From: an uncultured Prevotella sp.
GTDB lineage: Bacteria > Bacteroidota > Bacteroidia > Bacteroidales > Bacteroidaceae
Reading direction: 5' to 3'
Assembly: GCA_900551055.1 (NCBI GenBank)
Contig: URUK01000013.1
Span: 1 to 64,000 of the forward strand
DNA length: 64,000 nt
Shown: piece after piece, positions 50,757 to 58,494 of the stretch
Position numbering within the stretch: the first letter of the stretch is position 1
How the letters are laid out: each line of letters opens with the position of its first letter
Translations under genes and position numbers: made by a program
Notes under the pieces: generated by a model
What the model saw: the letters and a program-made list of their open reading frames with translations, nothing else
The model's database searches: none
What the model was told of the DNA's origin: nothing

Positions 50757-50811
50757 AATGACAGGTAATTGACTTGGTTTCAACATGGTTTTCACGCCGT
50801 TTCATAACATC

Positions 50812-50925
50812 CTGATTGTCAAGACGTTACAAAACGGCCTGCAAAAGGCCACCTTTTGCGTTGTCAAAGATAACCTTTTACAACGTAAAAGACGGCATTT
50901 TACCGTGTAAAATGCCGTCTTTTGA
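50812..50925. repeat. Class A repeat cluster A13
   Basis: CTGATTGTCA and GTTACAAA module, TGCAAAAGGCCACCTTTTGC, then AAAGATAACCTTTT, and a hairpin GTAAAAGACGGCATTTTAC / GTAAAATGCCGTCTTTT. Confidence 0.75.
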
Positions 50926-50933
50926 AATTACCC

Positions 50934-51050
50934 TTTTACTTTCCTGTCTTTTTACCTTTGGCAAAAGCGTTTTTCTTTTTTACCTTTTCACCATTTTACC
51001 TTTGGCAAAACGTTTTACCTTTTTACTTTTTTACCCTTTTACCTTTTCAA
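50934..51050. repeat. Class C-like T/C-rich repeated words C11 (single arm)
   Basis: Repeated TTTTACC and CTTTTACC words, with TTTACCTTTGGCAAAA twice (50950 and 50998). The block overlaps the last codons (Lys-Val-Lys-Gly-stop) of the fructokinase gene. No complementary arm was found. Confidence 0.6.
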
Positions 51051-51924
51051 CTATTTCCTTGGGAAGCACGGGCATCGCGCCGCTCTGCGTACACACGTAT
51101 GCCGACACCTGGACGGCCAGCTTGTGGGCTTCGGCCACCGGCATTCCATTAAGTATCGACGCACAGAACGTTCCTGTGAACGAGTCGCCGGCGCCGACGG
51201 TGTCAACCACGTCAACGCGCGGTGTCTCCTGGAACGACACGTTGCCCGGAGTGAACACGTAACTGCCGTTAACGCCGCACGTAAGCACAAGCATGTCGAG
51301 GTTGTACTTGCCGAGGATGAGCCAGCACTTGTTGCTCATGTCAAGGCCCGGATAGTCGAAGAGGCGGCCTATAACGACCAGCTCCTCGTCGTTGATTTTC
51401 AGCACGTTGCAACGCTTGAGCGAGTCTTTTATTATGTCCTTGGTGTAGAAATTCTGCCTCAGGTTTATGTCAAAAATCTTCAGGCGGCCGTCGCCCGAGG
51501 GCATGGTGTCGAGAAACTTGTTGATGGTTGTGCGCGAAACTATGTTCCTTTGAGCCAGCGAACCGAAGCACACTGCACGGCAGTTGCGCGCCAAGTCCTC
51601 AAGTTCGGGCGTGAAGGGGATGTTGTCCCACGCCACGTTCTCGCGTATGTCATACGTCGGCACGCCCTCGTCGTCGAGCGTAACCTGCACCGTTCCCGTG
51701 GGGTAAGGTGTCTGCGGCATGACGTATTCAAGCCCTTTTTCGTCCAAGGCGGCCAGCGTCTCGTCGCCCAACTTGTCCTTTCCCAACGCGCTGACGGCCA
51801 CCGAACGGAAGCCGAACTGTCCTGCATGATATGCGAAATTGGCAGGTGCGCCGCCCAATTTCTTGCCTTCGGGCAACACGTCCCACAACGCTTCGCCCAG
51901 TCCTACGATGATATCTGTGTTCAT
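51031..51924 (-). CDS. PfkB-family fructokinase
   Basis: A 297-residue carbohydrate kinase of the PfkB/ribokinase family, probably phosphorylating fructose to fructose-6-phosphate with ATP. It begins IVGLGEALWDVLPEGKKLGGAPANFAYHAGQFG (N-terminal signature with GG and NxA) and ends with the anion-hole/catalytic motif VDTVGAGDSFTGTFCASIL (Asp in GAGD, about residue 256). Length fits fructokinase, and the context (MFS sugar permease, two GH32) supports fructose as substrate. The ATG at 51924 is preferred over 51948. Repeat B11 lies 17 nt ahead of the start. In the B. theta levan locus, a fructokinase sits in the comparable place. Confidence 0.9.
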   Translation of the reverse strand: MNTDIIVGLGEALWDVLPEGKKLGGAPANFAYHAGQFGFRSVAVSALGKDKLGDETLAALDEKGLEYVMPQTPYPTGTVQVTLDDEGVPTYDIRENVAWDNIPFTPELEDLARNCRAVCFGSLAQRNIVSRTTINKFLDTMPSGDGRLKIFDINLRQNFYTKDIIKDSLKRCNVLKINDEELVVIGRLFDYPGLDMSNKCWLILGKYNLDMLVLTCGVNGSYVFTPGNVSFQETPRVDVVDTVGAGDSFTGTFCASILNGMPVAEAHKLAVQVSAYVCTQSGAMPVLPKEIVEKVKG

Positions 51925-51941
51925 GATTATAAATATATAAG

Positions 51942-52028
51942 CCCCCACCCGGCCTCCCCGAGGGGAGGTGACAGGATGTATCAGATAGTCATTGCCACCC
52001 TCCTCCCCTCGGGGAGGCCGGGAGGGGG
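51942..52028. repeat. Class B inverted pair B11/B12, MFS-fructokinase junction
   Basis: B12 (GGGGAGGCCGGGAGGGGG, 52011-52028) lies 8 nt from the MFS stop. B11 (51942-51959) is its near complement and puts GGGGAGGCCGGGTGGGGG on the mRNA 17 nt ahead of the fructokinase ATG. G runs are 4, 2, 3 and 5, so a three-tier quadruplex is not canonical. Confidence 0.7.
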
Positions 52029-52036
52029 CTGTCTGT

Positions 52037-53176
52037 TTAATGTTTCACATTCTTTATATAAGTAAACAAGTAAGCCACGCCGACGGCCATAACGGCTACG
52101 GCTCCTGCCTGTCCGATGGCGTCGGAGGCAAATCCCATGAGCAGGGGGAACACCGTTCCGCCGAAAAGTCCCATTATCATAAGGCCCGAAACCTCGTTCT
52201 GCTTCTCGGGTTCAGACAGCAACGCCTGCGAATATACAAGCGAAAAGATGTTTGAGTTGCCGTAACCCACAAGGGCGATGGCCGCGTAAAGCACCGCCTG
52301 CGACGTGCCGAAGAACATCCCGACCATGCTCAACGCCATCATCGTGACGCTGATCACGAAGAATGTACGGTTGTTCATGACGCGCAGGAAGAACGACCCC
52401 GTGAGGCAGCCCACCGTTCGGAAGATGAAGTAAAGGCTCGTTGCGAAAGCCGCCTCGTTGAGAGTCATGCCGAGACGCTCCATCAACAGCTTCGGCGCAG
52501 TTGTGTTCGTGCCCACGTCAATGCCGACATGACACATGATGCCGAGGAACGACAGCAGCACAATAGGCTTGCCGAGAAGCTTCAGACAGTCGCCGAAACC
52601 CGACGCTTTACCGGCTGCTTTCTCCTCCTCGATAGGCGTAACGAAGAGCAGGAGGGCCGACAATACGCCCACAACGAAGTAGACAAGGAAGAGAACTTTC
52701 CATCCGAAGCCGAACGAAGGCATGGCCGCCGTCGCTCCCCACATGGCAATATAAGGCGCGAGGAACGACGCGATAGCCTTTATGAACTGGCCGAACGTGA
52801 GCGTACTGGCAAGGTTTCCGCCCTTGACGATGGTTGAAATCAGCGGATTAAGCGATGTCTGCATCAGCGCGTTGCCTATTCCGAGCAGGCTGAAAGAGGC
52901 GAGCATCACGCCGAAACTGCTGCCGAAAAGCGGCAAAAGGAGAGATATTATTGTCACGACGAGCGACAGCATCACCGTGTTCTTGCGTCCGATGCGGTTC
53001 ATCAGCATGCCCGTGGGCACGGAGAAGATGAGGAACCAGAAGAAAACCATCGACGGAAAGACGTTAGCTACGGAGTCACTAAGCCCGAGGTCGGCCTTCA
53101 CATAGTTGGAAGCAATGCCCACAAGGTCGACAAATCCCATTGCGAAGAAGCAGAGCATCACGGGCACAAGTTTCAT
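52037..53176 (-). CDS. MFS sugar transporter (fucose/fructose permease type)
   Basis: A 379-residue inner membrane transporter with about 12 hydrophobic segments of the major facilitator superfamily, closest to the FucP/GlcP-like sugar:H+ symporters: MKLVPVMLCFFAMGFVDLVGIASNYVKADLGLSDSVANVFPSMVFFWFLIFSVPTGMLMNRIGRKNTVM with the loop 2-3 motif GMLMNRIGRKN. The ATG at 53176 is chosen: the frame continues upstream to 53230, but those 18 extra residues (SPRGGREGASPY) are translated from repeat B13. It imports fructose or short fructans released by GH32 enzymes, in line with its place in the PUL. Substrate by context only. Confidence 0.88.
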   Translation of the reverse strand: MKLVPVMLCFFAMGFVDLVGIASNYVKADLGLSDSVANVFPSMVFFWFLIFSVPTGMLMNRIGRKNTVMLSLVVTIISLLLPLFGSSFGVMLASFSLLGIGNALMQTSLNPLISTIVKGGNLASTLTFGQFIKAIASFLAPYIAMWGATAAMPSFGFGWKVLFLVYFVVGVLSALLLFVTPIEEEKAAGKASGFGDCLKLLGKPIVLLSFLGIMCHVGIDVGTNTTAPKLLMERLGMTLNEAAFATSLYFIFRTVGCLTGSFFLRVMNNRTFFVISVTMMALSMVGMFFGTSQAVLYAAIALVGYGNSNIFSLVYSQALLSEPEKQNEVSGLMIMGLFGGTVFPLLMGFASDAIGQAGAVAVMAVGVAYLFTYIKNVKH

Positions 53177-53187
53177 ATAAGGGGAAG

Positions 53188-53318
53188 CCCCCTCCCGTCC
53201 TCCCCGTGGGGAGGTGTGTAAAGTTTCCATAAGATATTGTTTAATTGTTGATTGTTAATTGATTATTGCATGGCATAGCGGCGTCAGCCCTCCGTCCCCC
53301 GGGGAGGCCGGGAGGGGG
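53188..53318. repeat. Class B inverted pair B13/B14, GH32-MFS junction
   Basis: B14 (GGGGAGGCCGGGAGGGGG, 53301-53318) lies inside the 3' end of the GH32 reading frame. B13 (53188-53205) is near-complementary and puts the G-rich strand on the mRNA 11 nt ahead of the MFS ATG at 53176. Confidence 0.7.
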
Positions 53319-55110
53319 CTGCGAGCCTGTAAACATTCATCTTTTTCACCGTGAACGAGCCGCGCACAGACTCGAACTTCATCGAGTTGTAAGGCTCGGA
53401 GGGGAACACTATGTTTGTCATTACCGACTTTCCGCCGTCTACGAAAGCCTCGATGCTGGAACGGTCGACGAACAGACGCAGCCTGAAATCGTCTCCGCCG
53501 GACGCAGGAGCTACCGTCATGGCCGGGAAGTCACGGCTGAACGATGTCTCGCCGCTGTTGCTCCTGTCCATGACAAACTGCCTCGTAGCCGCATCATAGT
53601 ACATAACGACACTCTCACCCTTGCCGTTCTGCAATGTGAAAGCAAGCTTTTCGGCACCGTTGTTGCGTATTTCCATCTCTATTTCGTAAGCTCCGTCGTT
53701 GCCGTCGAGCAGGTTTTCAATGCTGTAAGCATCGCCTACACGGAACTGCGGCACGCTTTTCTTCTCCTGCCTTGCCGCCTCTATCTCCTTTGAAGGCGCA
53801 CACTTGAGCAGCAGGTCGCCGTTCTCGCGGTACAGGGAGAGGTCGCGTGCGATAGTGTTCGCCGAGCGGTACTGCTTCGTGGGCACTTGTGCGGCATACT
53901 GCCAATTGCTCATCCAGCCGAGGGCTATGCAGCGTCCGTCGGGCGCATTGCTGAAAGTCACGGTGGCGTAGTGGTCTTTCCCGTAGTCCATCCACTTCGT
54001 CTTGGTGGGGAACTGGTTGGTGAACTTCCTGCCGTCGAACGTCCCCACGAAGTACTGCGTGGCGCTTCCGCCGAACGGGCCGCCGGGATTTATGTTGCAG
54101 ATGAGCACCCAACGCTTCTCGTTTGTGCCCTCAACGGGCAGCTCCACGAGGTCGGGACACTCCCAGACACCGCCGTGCGCGCCATGCTTCAGGCCGAAAT
54201 CGCTCTCGTGTTTCCACTCTTTAAGATTATCGGAGGTAAAGATTTGCATCTGCTGACCTACCGCGAGAATCATCACCCAGTGCTTTCCTGGAGCGTACCA
54301 AAACACCTTCGGGTCGCGGAAGTCGCGCTCCGCAGAGGTCAGCACGGGGTTGCCGGCGTACTTGGTGAACGTCTTTCCGCCGTCGGTGCTGTACGCAATG
54401 CTCTGCATCTGGACGTCACCCCACGGCGTAGGCTTGGCCGACGTGTAGAAAGCTACTATGGCATCGCGGCCGAAACCGGCAGTGTTGTCCTTGTCTACAA
54501 CGGCCGAACCGCTGAACACCGTGCCCCAGGCGTCGGGCAGAATGGCGTCGCCCTTATATTCCCAGTGCACCAAGTCCGTGCTGGTTGAGTGTCCCCAGTG
54601 CATGTTTCCCCATGTAGAGCCGTAGGGGTTGTGCTGGAAATAAAGGTGATAAACGCCGTCCTTGTAGAACATTCCGTTAGGGTCGTTCATCCATCCGTAG
54701 GCCGGCGTGTGGTGATATAGCGGACGGTGAGCCTCCTTGTTGCCCATGTCGAACGTGTCGGAGAGGCGCATTTCCTTCCAGCAGAGCGAGCCTTGCGGCA
54801 TGCCCTGCACGTCAACCTTGACATCGCGGCCGACAAACGCCGACAGGTCGAGCGGCACGTAATAATCCACCCGCTCGCGGGCAAGGCGCACGTTCATCGT
54901 CGTCGTTGCCGGCATGTTGGCCTCAACGAGGCACAGCTTGGCTTCGGGCGCGTCGTCCTGCACTGGCAGCAGTAGGAATTTCTGTGCCTCCGTAACGGCC
55001 ACGATGTTCTGTTCGTTGGCCAGATGGAGCACCTCCAACTGCTGCGCCGGGCACAAGGCGGCAGGCGCAAGAACAGTTGCCAGTGCGGCAAAGATATTTT
55101 TCAGTTTCAT
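53284..55110 (-). CDS. GH32 fructan hydrolase (exo-type, secreted)
   Basis: A 608-residue glycoside hydrolase family 32 enzyme that splits beta-fructosyl bonds (levan, inulin or sucrose-type). Signal peptide (to about residue 22), then an N-terminal beta domain (~25-125), then the five-bladed propeller with all three acidic motifs: WMNDPNG (nucleophile Asp143), RDPKVF (Asp266) and ECPD (acid/base Glu317). A C-terminal beta-sandwich follows. The last ~12 residues (APSRPPRGTEG) come from repeat B14, so the original C-terminus may have been shorter. It begins 14 nt after the secreted 480-residue protein and is part of the fructan PUL. Linkage specificity not readable. Confidence 0.93.
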   Translation of the reverse strand: MKLKNIFAALATVLAPAALCPAQQLEVLHLANEQNIVAVTEAQKFLLLPVQDDAPEAKLCLVEANMPATTTMNVRLARERVDYYVPLDLSAFVGRDVKVDVQGMPQGSLCWKEMRLSDTFDMGNKEAHRPLYHHTPAYGWMNDPNGMFYKDGVYHLYFQHNPYGSTWGNMHWGHSTSTDLVHWEYKGDAILPDAWGTVFSGSAVVDKDNTAGFGRDAIVAFYTSAKPTPWGDVQMQSIAYSTDGGKTFTKYAGNPVLTSAERDFRDPKVFWYAPGKHWVMILAVGQQMQIFTSDNLKEWKHESDFGLKHGAHGGVWECPDLVELPVEGTNEKRWVLICNINPGGPFGGSATQYFVGTFDGRKFTNQFPTKTKWMDYGKDHYATVTFSNAPDGRCIALGWMSNWQYAAQVPTKQYRSANTIARDLSLYRENGDLLLKCAPSKEIEAARQEKKSVPQFRVGDAYSIENLLDGNDGAYEIEMEIRNNGAEKLAFTLQNGKGESVVMYYDAATRQFVMDRSNSGETSFSRDFPAMTVAPASGGDDFRLRLFVDRSSIEAFVDGGKSVMTNIVFPSEPYNSMKFESVRGSFTVKKMNVYRLAAPSRPPRGTEG

Positions 55111-55124
55111 GGCAGTATGCTGTT

Positions 55125-56567
55125 TTACCTTACTACGTATTTCTTCTTATTGACGATATACACGCCGCCGGGCAGTCCGTCAAAAGCATTGGCCGCGCTG
55201 GCGGTGCGCACTTTCACTCCGCCTATGGTGTAAACGTCAACCGTTTGGCTGCCGCCAACCTCCACTTCGCCGATGCCTGCGCCGGTGGAGAACTGCAAAG
55301 AGGTTGCTTCAGGAACGTCCCAGCATGCGCCGAACGCCTTTACCCGAGCGTCATCGGCTGCTTTGCTGAAGGTGCCGTCACCGCCGACAAGCCACAGTCC
55401 GGCGGCACTCTGCGGAGCATAGAAGCCCTTGAACTCGCCTGAAACCGGAGCACCCGTAGTGGCCTTTATCTCTTTTCCAGTGAACACGAGGCTCTCTTTG
55501 GCGGCTGCGCCCTTGACAAGCATCGGAGTGTTGGCCGCCACAGTCTCCGCGGCGGTAAAGAGAACGGTCTTGTCCGAACCGTCGCCGCTGATGCCGGCGA
55601 ACGTAGAAAGCCCCTCGGCACCAAGCTCATTAGCAGTCACGTCGAACGGAAGTACTACGGCGTTGTAGCCCTCAACGAGCGGCATCTCTACCGTAATTTT
55701 CTCCGCCGTGAAGCCTTCGGGCACGCCGAACGTGCCGTCCTGCTTGATGACAACATTGCCTGCGCTGCCGTTTACTACGACATTGTCGCCGTCAACATAC
55801 TCACCGGCATAAACGATGGCGTTCGGGTTAATGTCCAAAAAGGCGTTGTAAGCGTCTTTCAGCACTGCTCCGGCCATGTCGATTGACGTAACCGAGGGCG
55901 AAAGCTTTGTCTTGAGGGCGGCGAAGTCGTCATATTCGTATTTCACCCAGTCGCCGTTGGCGTTCTGGCAGTCGCCCTTCATCCATGCGCCCGACAACTT
56001 TATGTCGCCCGAAAGCGAGCCGTCCTCAATACCCGACAGTGCCTTTCCGTCGACGAGCGTAGCCGGTTCAATAACGATGTTGTCGATATACACGTCCTGC
56101 GAGCCGTCAACATTGGCGGTCTGGGCGGTGATAGCAATGACTCCGGGGCAGTCGAAGGCGTTGTTCGAGGCAAAGTCGAACACCACTTTCTGCCACTTTC
56201 CGCCGCCGCCATACCATGCGGCCACTTTCTCCCAGTAGCCTGCCGAACCGTCCCAAGGGTCTGAAAGCTCAATCTGAAGGTTCTCGTTCTGCGGCTTCCT
56301 TATCATCAGCGACACGCGCGTGCTGCCATTCATTTTGGTCTGAACGTTGTCGGCAAATTTTATTTTGATGATTTTGCTGTCGTTCGTCATCGTGAACCTG
56401 ATGCACTTGTCCGACGTGTTTATGCCGTCTTTTTCGGGATTTTCCACTATTTCAGGACTTCCATCGCCCCACAGGCCGTTGGCGGCCACATCGCCGTCCC
56501 ACAGCACAGTCTGCGCGAAACCTGTGTAGGCGGCAAACGAGAGGGCAAGTAAAAATATCTTTTTCAT
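55125..56567 (-). CDS. Secreted PUL protein with jelly-roll-like N-terminus and sorting-like tail
   Basis: A 480-residue exported protein. Signal peptide MKKIFLLALSFAAYTGFA, then an N-terminal CBM-like jelly roll (about 20-165: VLWDGDVAANGLWGDGSPEIVE, GSTRVSLMIRKPQNENLQIELSDPW, KWQKVVFDFASNNAFDCPGVIAITAQT, DVYIDNIVIEPAT), a middle region of beta strands, and a C-terminal tail (VDVYTIGGVKVRTASAAN, then LPGGVYIVNKKKYVVR) like a short type IX sorting domain. It lies in the PUL between two GH32 genes, 14 nt ahead of one. I do not know its family; a fructan-binding or surface role is inference from position and fold. It shares its tail with the 238-1095 protein. Confidence 0.8.
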   Translation of the reverse strand: MKKIFLLALSFAAYTGFAQTVLWDGDVAANGLWGDGSPEIVENPEKDGINTSDKCIRFTMTNDSKIIKIKFADNVQTKMNGSTRVSLMIRKPQNENLQIELSDPWDGSAGYWEKVAAWYGGGGKWQKVVFDFASNNAFDCPGVIAITAQTANVDGSQDVYIDNIVIEPATLVDGKALSGIEDGSLSGDIKLSGAWMKGDCQNANGDWVKYEYDDFAALKTKLSPSVTSIDMAGAVLKDAYNAFLDINPNAIVYAGEYVDGDNVVVNGSAGNVVIKQDGTFGVPEGFTAEKITVEMPLVEGYNAVVLPFDVTANELGAEGLSTFAGISGDGSDKTVLFTAAETVAANTPMLVKGAAAKESLVFTGKEIKATTGAPVSGEFKGFYAPQSAAGLWLVGGDGTFSKAADDARVKAFGACWDVPEATSLQFSTGAGIGEVEVGGSQTVDVYTIGGVKVRTASAANAFDGLPGGVYIVNKKKYVVR

Positions 56568-56666
56568 AGGTTGTTATTGTTTTGCTTAATGTAAAGTTTT
56601 GTTCAAAGTTTTCCGTTTTTACGGGCGCATGGCAGTTCCTTTGCAAGTGCCTGACGGTCAGGCGGT

Positions 56667-56754
56667 TTGCAATATGCCGTCTTTTGGCTTGCAAAAGGTG
56701 GCCTTTCAGGCGGTAAAAGACGGCCTTTTGCAGGCCAAAAGGCCGTCTTTCGCA
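56667..56754. repeat. Class A repeat cluster A14 inside the PUL
   Basis: Units TTGCAATATGCCGTCTTTT, TGCAAAAGGTGGCCTTTC, GTAAAAGACGGCCTTTTGC and CCAAAAGGCCGTCTTTCGC between the GH32 lipoprotein and the secreted 480-residue gene. Confidence 0.75.
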
Positions 56755-56770
56755 TTACGCCCTGCCGCGC

Positions 56771-58351
56771 TTAGTAATACTTCACGTCAACATTGCTTAC
56801 CTCGATGCTGCCGCCATAGTTGTTTATTGACCAGCAGTTCTTCTGGTTTCCATATATGCGGTTGGTGTAGGCAACGTTGTCATTGATGTAGACTACGCAC
56901 ACGGAGTTGTCCGTATAGACGGTAACGTTGTACACATTGTCTGCCGGAGCGTTGAACAGGTAGCCGTCAATGCCGTCGATGAAGCCGATGCCCGACGGGC
57001 CTTCTTCTTCGAAGTTGATTTTGCGGCGGCCGTTGCCTTCGGGGTTGACTATTATTGAATAGTACTTCTCGGAGTCTGTTCCGCGGCAGAGCGAGATGCC
57101 AAAACGGTCGTCGGCAGAGGCCGTGGTCACGGTGAACGAAATCTTGTTGTGCGTGTTCAGGCGGCTGAACAGCATGTAAGAGTCGCCCGTAAGAGTGTAC
57201 GTTCCGTTGGCTTCAGACACTCCTATCTCGCTTTCCTCCATTACATCGGCCTCGCCCTGCCTGGTGTATTTAGCGTCGATGCCTGCCACCGGGCCGAGCG
57301 TCAGCGTGCCGTCATCATGCTGCACAAGCCTGTGTGCAACCAGGTTGCCGGCCCACTCCGGCTCGTTGGGGCTTGCGCCTACAGCCGTATTGTCCTCGCC
57401 GGCACGTGTGGGGCACCATCCCCAGATGTAACGGTTGGTGCCGTCGGATGCCGTCTTGCCTGCATAGAATGCGCGCGAGTCGAGGAAGCCCTCGTGGTCG
57501 TCAGGCCAGATGCCGGCGTCGTTGGCCGTAGTCGCCTTCAGTTCGTCAAGCGTGCGGCCATTGAAATACTGCACTTTGCGTATCGCCGCATGCTTCTCCG
57601 AATAGACAAGATACCACCAGTCGCCCATCTTGAACACGTCGGGGCACTCGTAGAACCTGTCCCACATCATCGTCATGAACACGCCTTGGTGCTGCCATGC
57701 CTTCAGGTCGGCCGAGGTGAACTCCGCCAGCACGCCCTTGGTGCCCTGCATCGTGGACACAAGCATGTGGTACTGGCCGTCGTCGCCCATGAAAACGAAC
57801 GGGTCGCGGAAGTCGGTGGTGCTGTATCCATAGTCGCTGCCACGCAAACGGAGCGTGCGGTCCTTAGTCCATGTCTTGAAATCGGCCGACGTTGCCACCA
57901 TGACAACCTCACGGCTGGCTGTGTGTCCGGTGTAGAAAGTATAGTAAAGCTTGTCAGCCTCGTTGTAAACGGTGCTGCCCGTGCCGATGGCCGCATCGGG
58001 TTCGGATGCAGTGCCGGTAGGTATCACCTCGCCAAGCGACGTGTAGCTGGCCGCGTCTTTCGTGCTGACGCCCCATATCGGATGGTAAGTGTCGGCCGGA
58101 TTTGGGCGGTAATCCTGCAGGTAAAGCACCTTGAAGTCTTGTGCCACGGGGTCGTAGAAAGGCATGGGGTCGCCCACATAACCCACGTATGGCTTGTAAT
58201 AAGTGTCAGCCTTGTTCTCGTCGGTCGGCGAGAAATAGTTTGTCGTACCGCTCCAGTCGCGCTGCGTGAGCACCGGGTCGTCGTCGTCAGAGCAGCCGGT
58301 GAATGCTGTAAGCATGGCCGCCAAGGCTAAAGAATATATCATGGTCTTCAT
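56771..58351 (-). CDS. GH32-type lipoprotein glycosidase (levanase-like)
   Basis: A 526-residue lipid-anchored enzyme (lipobox FTGC, Cys20, then SDDDD). The propeller core shows the GH32/GH-J pattern: YVGDPMPFYDP with likely nucleophile Asp61 in place of the common WMNDPNG, FRDPFVF (Asp183), and YECPDVF (acid/base Glu235). Extra repeats such as YYTFYTGHTASREVVMVATSADFKTW and a C-terminal beta-sandwich (from ~370, with SRLNTHNKISFTVTTASADDRFGI) complete it. The changed first motif suggests a distinct GH32 branch, perhaps endo-acting at the cell surface. It lies 130 nt after the DUF4960-type gene and 203 nt before the next PUL gene. Confidence 0.88.
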   Translation of the reverse strand: MKTMIYSLALAAMLTAFTGCSDDDDPVLTQRDWSGTTNYFSPTDENKADTYYKPYVGYVGDPMPFYDPVAQDFKVLYLQDYRPNPADTYHPIWGVSTKDAASYTSLGEVIPTGTASEPDAAIGTGSTVYNEADKLYYTFYTGHTASREVVMVATSADFKTWTKDRTLRLRGSDYGYSTTDFRDPFVFMGDDGQYHMLVSTMQGTKGVLAEFTSADLKAWQHQGVFMTMMWDRFYECPDVFKMGDWWYLVYSEKHAAIRKVQYFNGRTLDELKATTANDAGIWPDDHEGFLDSRAFYAGKTASDGTNRYIWGWCPTRAGEDNTAVGASPNEPEWAGNLVAHRLVQHDDGTLTLGPVAGIDAKYTRQGEADVMEESEIGVSEANGTYTLTGDSYMLFSRLNTHNKISFTVTTASADDRFGISLCRGTDSEKYYSIIVNPEGNGRRKINFEEEGPSGIGFIDGIDGYLFNAPADNVYNVTVYTDNSVCVVYINDNVAYTNRIYGNQKNCWSINNYGGSIEVSNVDVKYY

Positions 58352-58376
58352 AAATTCGTTTGTTGATGTTAGTTAG

Positions 58377-58494
58377 TAACGAGTTGACGAGTGACGAGCA
58401 GACAAGGAAGTTTTCCTTATCGCCTGTTCATTTGTCGGCTTGTGACTTGTCGGTTTGTCCACTCGTAACCCGTCTTGCTGTTTACTTGTCTGCT
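58377..58494. repeat. Class C imperfect inverted repeat C10
   Basis: AGCAGACAAG (58397-58406) pairs with CTTGTCTGCT (58485-58494), with further partial matches. The right part is built of 7-8 bp TTGTCGG/CTTGTGA words. It overlaps the last codons (Ala-Asp-Lys-stop) of the DUF4960-type gene. Confidence 0.65.

Noticed and set aside
3772..56754. Class A clusters as a CRISPR array
   Set aside because: The units are palindromes of varying core at many loci with no regular spacer length and no cas genes.
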